Shown piece by piece: positions 62,971-64,000 of a stretch of 64,000 bases of DNA. Made by a program: the position numbers and the translations under genes. Source of the stretch: Microbispora bryophytorum (GTDB lineage: Bacteria > Actinomycetota > Actinomycetes > Streptosporangiales > Streptosporangiaceae); assembly GCF_006874465.1 (NCBI RefSeq), contig NZ_VIRL01000023.1, positions 1-64,000 of the forward strand, given 5' to 3'. Every line of letters starts with the position of its first letter. Position 1 is the stretch's first letter. The notes beneath the pieces were generated by a model. The model was given only the letters and a program-made list of their open reading frames with translations, searched no databases and was not told where the DNA came from.

Positions 62971-63079
62971 GCGTGGCTTGACTGGCCGCACACGCGAGCA
63001 CTCGCGGTGGGCCCGCGTGTGAAGCGCACAAGACCTCCGGCGTCAGGCCGGTTCATCACGTAACGGAAGGGTGGCCCCC

Positions 63080-63427
63080 GTGGGTAACAACCCGCTTGGG
63101 ACGTTCCTGCCACTGATCTTGCTGGTAGTGGTGTTCTACTTCCTCCTGATCCGCCCCCAGCGCAAGCGGCAGCAGGAGCAGGTCCAGATGCAGAACTCCC
63201 TCAGCCCGGGCGCCCGGGTCATGACCACGACAGGCTTGTTCGCGACGGTCGTCGCCCTCCAGGACGACGACGTCGTGCTGGAGGTGGCCCCCGGCGTCGA
63301 GACGCGCTGGACCAAGGCGGCGATCGGCAGGGTGCTCACTCCCGTGGACGAGGTGACAAGCGAGGAGACCGTGACGGACGGCTCCGACACGGGGAACGGT
63401 GACGACACGAGCACCAAGCAGTCCTGA
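63080..63427 (+). CDS. yajC: Preprotein translocase subunit YajC
   Basis: The 115-residue protein has one N-terminal membrane helix (GTFLPLILLVVVFYFLLIRPQRKRQQEQ), the short cytosolic YajC domain (LSPGARVMTTTGLFATVVALQDDDVVLEVAPGVETRWTKAAIGRVL) and an acidic tail. It is a Sec accessory that works with SecD/SecF. GTG 63080 has GGAAGG 10 bases upstream; GTG 63071 is too close to the ribosome site. Confidence 0.93.
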   Translation: MGNNPLGTFLPLILLVVVFYFLLIRPQRKRQQEQVQMQNSLSPGARVMTTTGLFATVVALQDDDVVLEVAPGVETRWTKAAIGRVLTPVDEVTSEETVTDGSDTGNGDDTSTKQS

Positions 63428-63468
63428 GTAGGCTGATCACAACCTTTCGACGAAAGAACTGACCTCCA

Positions 63469-64000
63469 GTGGCCCCACCGACCAGTAGCCAGAGCAAGCC
63501 TGGACGCACACTCCTGTTGCTCCTTGCGCTCATCCTCGTCATGGGCGCGACGGTCGCCCTCCAGAAGGCGTTCGTTCCCAAGTTCGGCCTCGACCTCGCG
63601 GGCGGAACCACGGTGACGCTCTCGCCGGTCACGCAGAACGGCAAGGCACCGTCGCAGGAGAGCCTCGACCGCGCCGTGACGATCATCCGGCAGCGCGTCA
63701 ACGGCACCGGCATCTCCGACGCCCAGGTCGCGAAGTCGAACGACAACATCGTGATCCAGATCCCGGGCGCGGGCCGTGACGAGGCGCTCCGGCTGGTGTC
63801 GACCACCGCCGAACTGCGCATGCGGCAGGTGCTCGCGGTGGCCGCCGCCACGAACCAGCCGGCCGAGGTGCCCACAGCGGCTCCCACGCCCAGCGGGTCG
63901 GCGGCGGCGACGCCCGCGGCCACGTCGAAGGCGTCCGCGCCGGCCGCGGAGAGCGCGGCCCCCAACGGCAACGCGACTCCCGCCGGGCGTGCCCTGTCGA
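63469..64000 (+). CDS. secD: Protein translocase subunit SecD, 5' part
   Basis: The frame from GTG 63469 continues past the window edge. It has a first membrane helix (TLLLLLALILVMGATVAL), then FVPKFGLDLAGGTTVTL, the SecD hallmark, and the start of the P1 periplasmic domain (SLDRAVTIIRQRVNGTGISDAQVAKSNDNIVIQIPGAGRDEALRLV). A Pro/Ala-rich insert begins near the end of the window. SecD uses the proton gradient to aid late export. It follows yajC by 41 bases. Confidence 0.95.
   Translation, partial: MAPPTSSQSKPGRTLLLLLALILVMGATVALQKAFVPKFGLDLAGGTTVTLSPVTQNGKAPSQESLDRAVTIIRQRVNGTGISDAQVAKSNDNIVIQIPGAGRDEALRLVSTTAELRMRQVLAVAAATNQPAEVPTAAPTPSGSAAATPAATSKASAPAAESAAPNGNATPAGRALS

Noticed and set aside
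62817-63079. Possible tRNA or structured RNA between ruvB and yajC
   Set aside because: I looked for tRNA arms (GGTTCGA-like T loop with matching acceptor stem) and known riboswitch cores and found none; only a plausible promoter.

Overview
The window is very GC-rich, has many GTG starts and several leaderless-looking promoters, and carries no rRNA, tRNA, CRISPR array or insertion sequence that I can see. The right half has the actinobacterial order thrS - HIT - pgsA - acyltransferase - pimA - pdxS - pdxT - yebC - ruvC - ruvA - ruvB - yajC - secD, known from Mycobacterium and Streptomyces. I read the organism as a filamentous actinomycete, most likely of the Streptosporangiales; the family is an inference.

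Left part (1-23.9 kb), accessory and housekeeping genes: the 3' end of a fumarylacetoacetase-family hydrolase with a long terminator hairpin; a cyclic di-AMP (ydaO-type) riboswitch ahead of a CHAP-domain hydrolase; secreted and membrane proteins, including an M56/M48-type membrane peptidase broken by a one-base frameshift; and an IclR regulator and methyltransferase. A divergent catabolic cluster (6.6-12.7 kb) combines an extradiol ring-cleavage dioxygenase (LigB/LigA type), a citryl-CoA-lyase-like protein, a family III CoA-transferase, a quinone-oxidoreductase-like protein and an amidohydrolase, with perfect inverted repeats in the shared promoter region. Then come a MarR regulator, a cytosolic four-helix copper-storage protein, small DUF4236, DUF2945 and HicB-like proteins, a fasciclin lipoprotein flanked by two paralogous exported proteins that share promoter and leader sequence, a glycogen-debranching-like enzyme, a DUF6157 protein, an alpha/beta hydrolase and an aldo/keto reductase.

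Centre (24.0-36.4 kb), a carotenoid island: CruF-like hydratase, a second CrtI-like desaturase, a family 2 glycosyltransferase and a CrtA-like monooxygenase on the plus strand; crtE-crtI-crtB followed by a PlsX homologue and a divergent PlsY homologue on the minus strand; then a CarH/LitR-type MerR regulator, an ECF sigma factor and a TspO protein. No lycopene cyclase is present, so an acyclic, hydroxylated, probably keto and glycosylated carotenoid is predicted. The PlsX/PlsY pair suggests an additional acyl-phosphate-dependent acylation. Three 11-bp-spaced repeats at the sigma-gene promoter fit the operator architecture of CarH photoreceptors.

From 36.4 to 41.1 kb are an SDR/TetR divergent pair with a palindromic operator over both -10 boxes, and a MarR gene divergent from a phosphoketolase gene. 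From 41.3 kb onward lies the conserved core: thrS, Asp23, HIT; three minus-strand genes (a membrane protein with an alkaline-phosphatase-like ectodomain, a GHL10-type secreted hydrolase and an EF-G-like GTPase) placed between HIT and pgsA; phosphatidylinositol mannoside genes; pyridoxal phosphate synthase; yebC; an Eis-like acetyltransferase; ruvCAB; yajC; and the start of secD, cut by the window edge.

Functions are assigned by recognising families from the protein sequences by eye; no database search was run.
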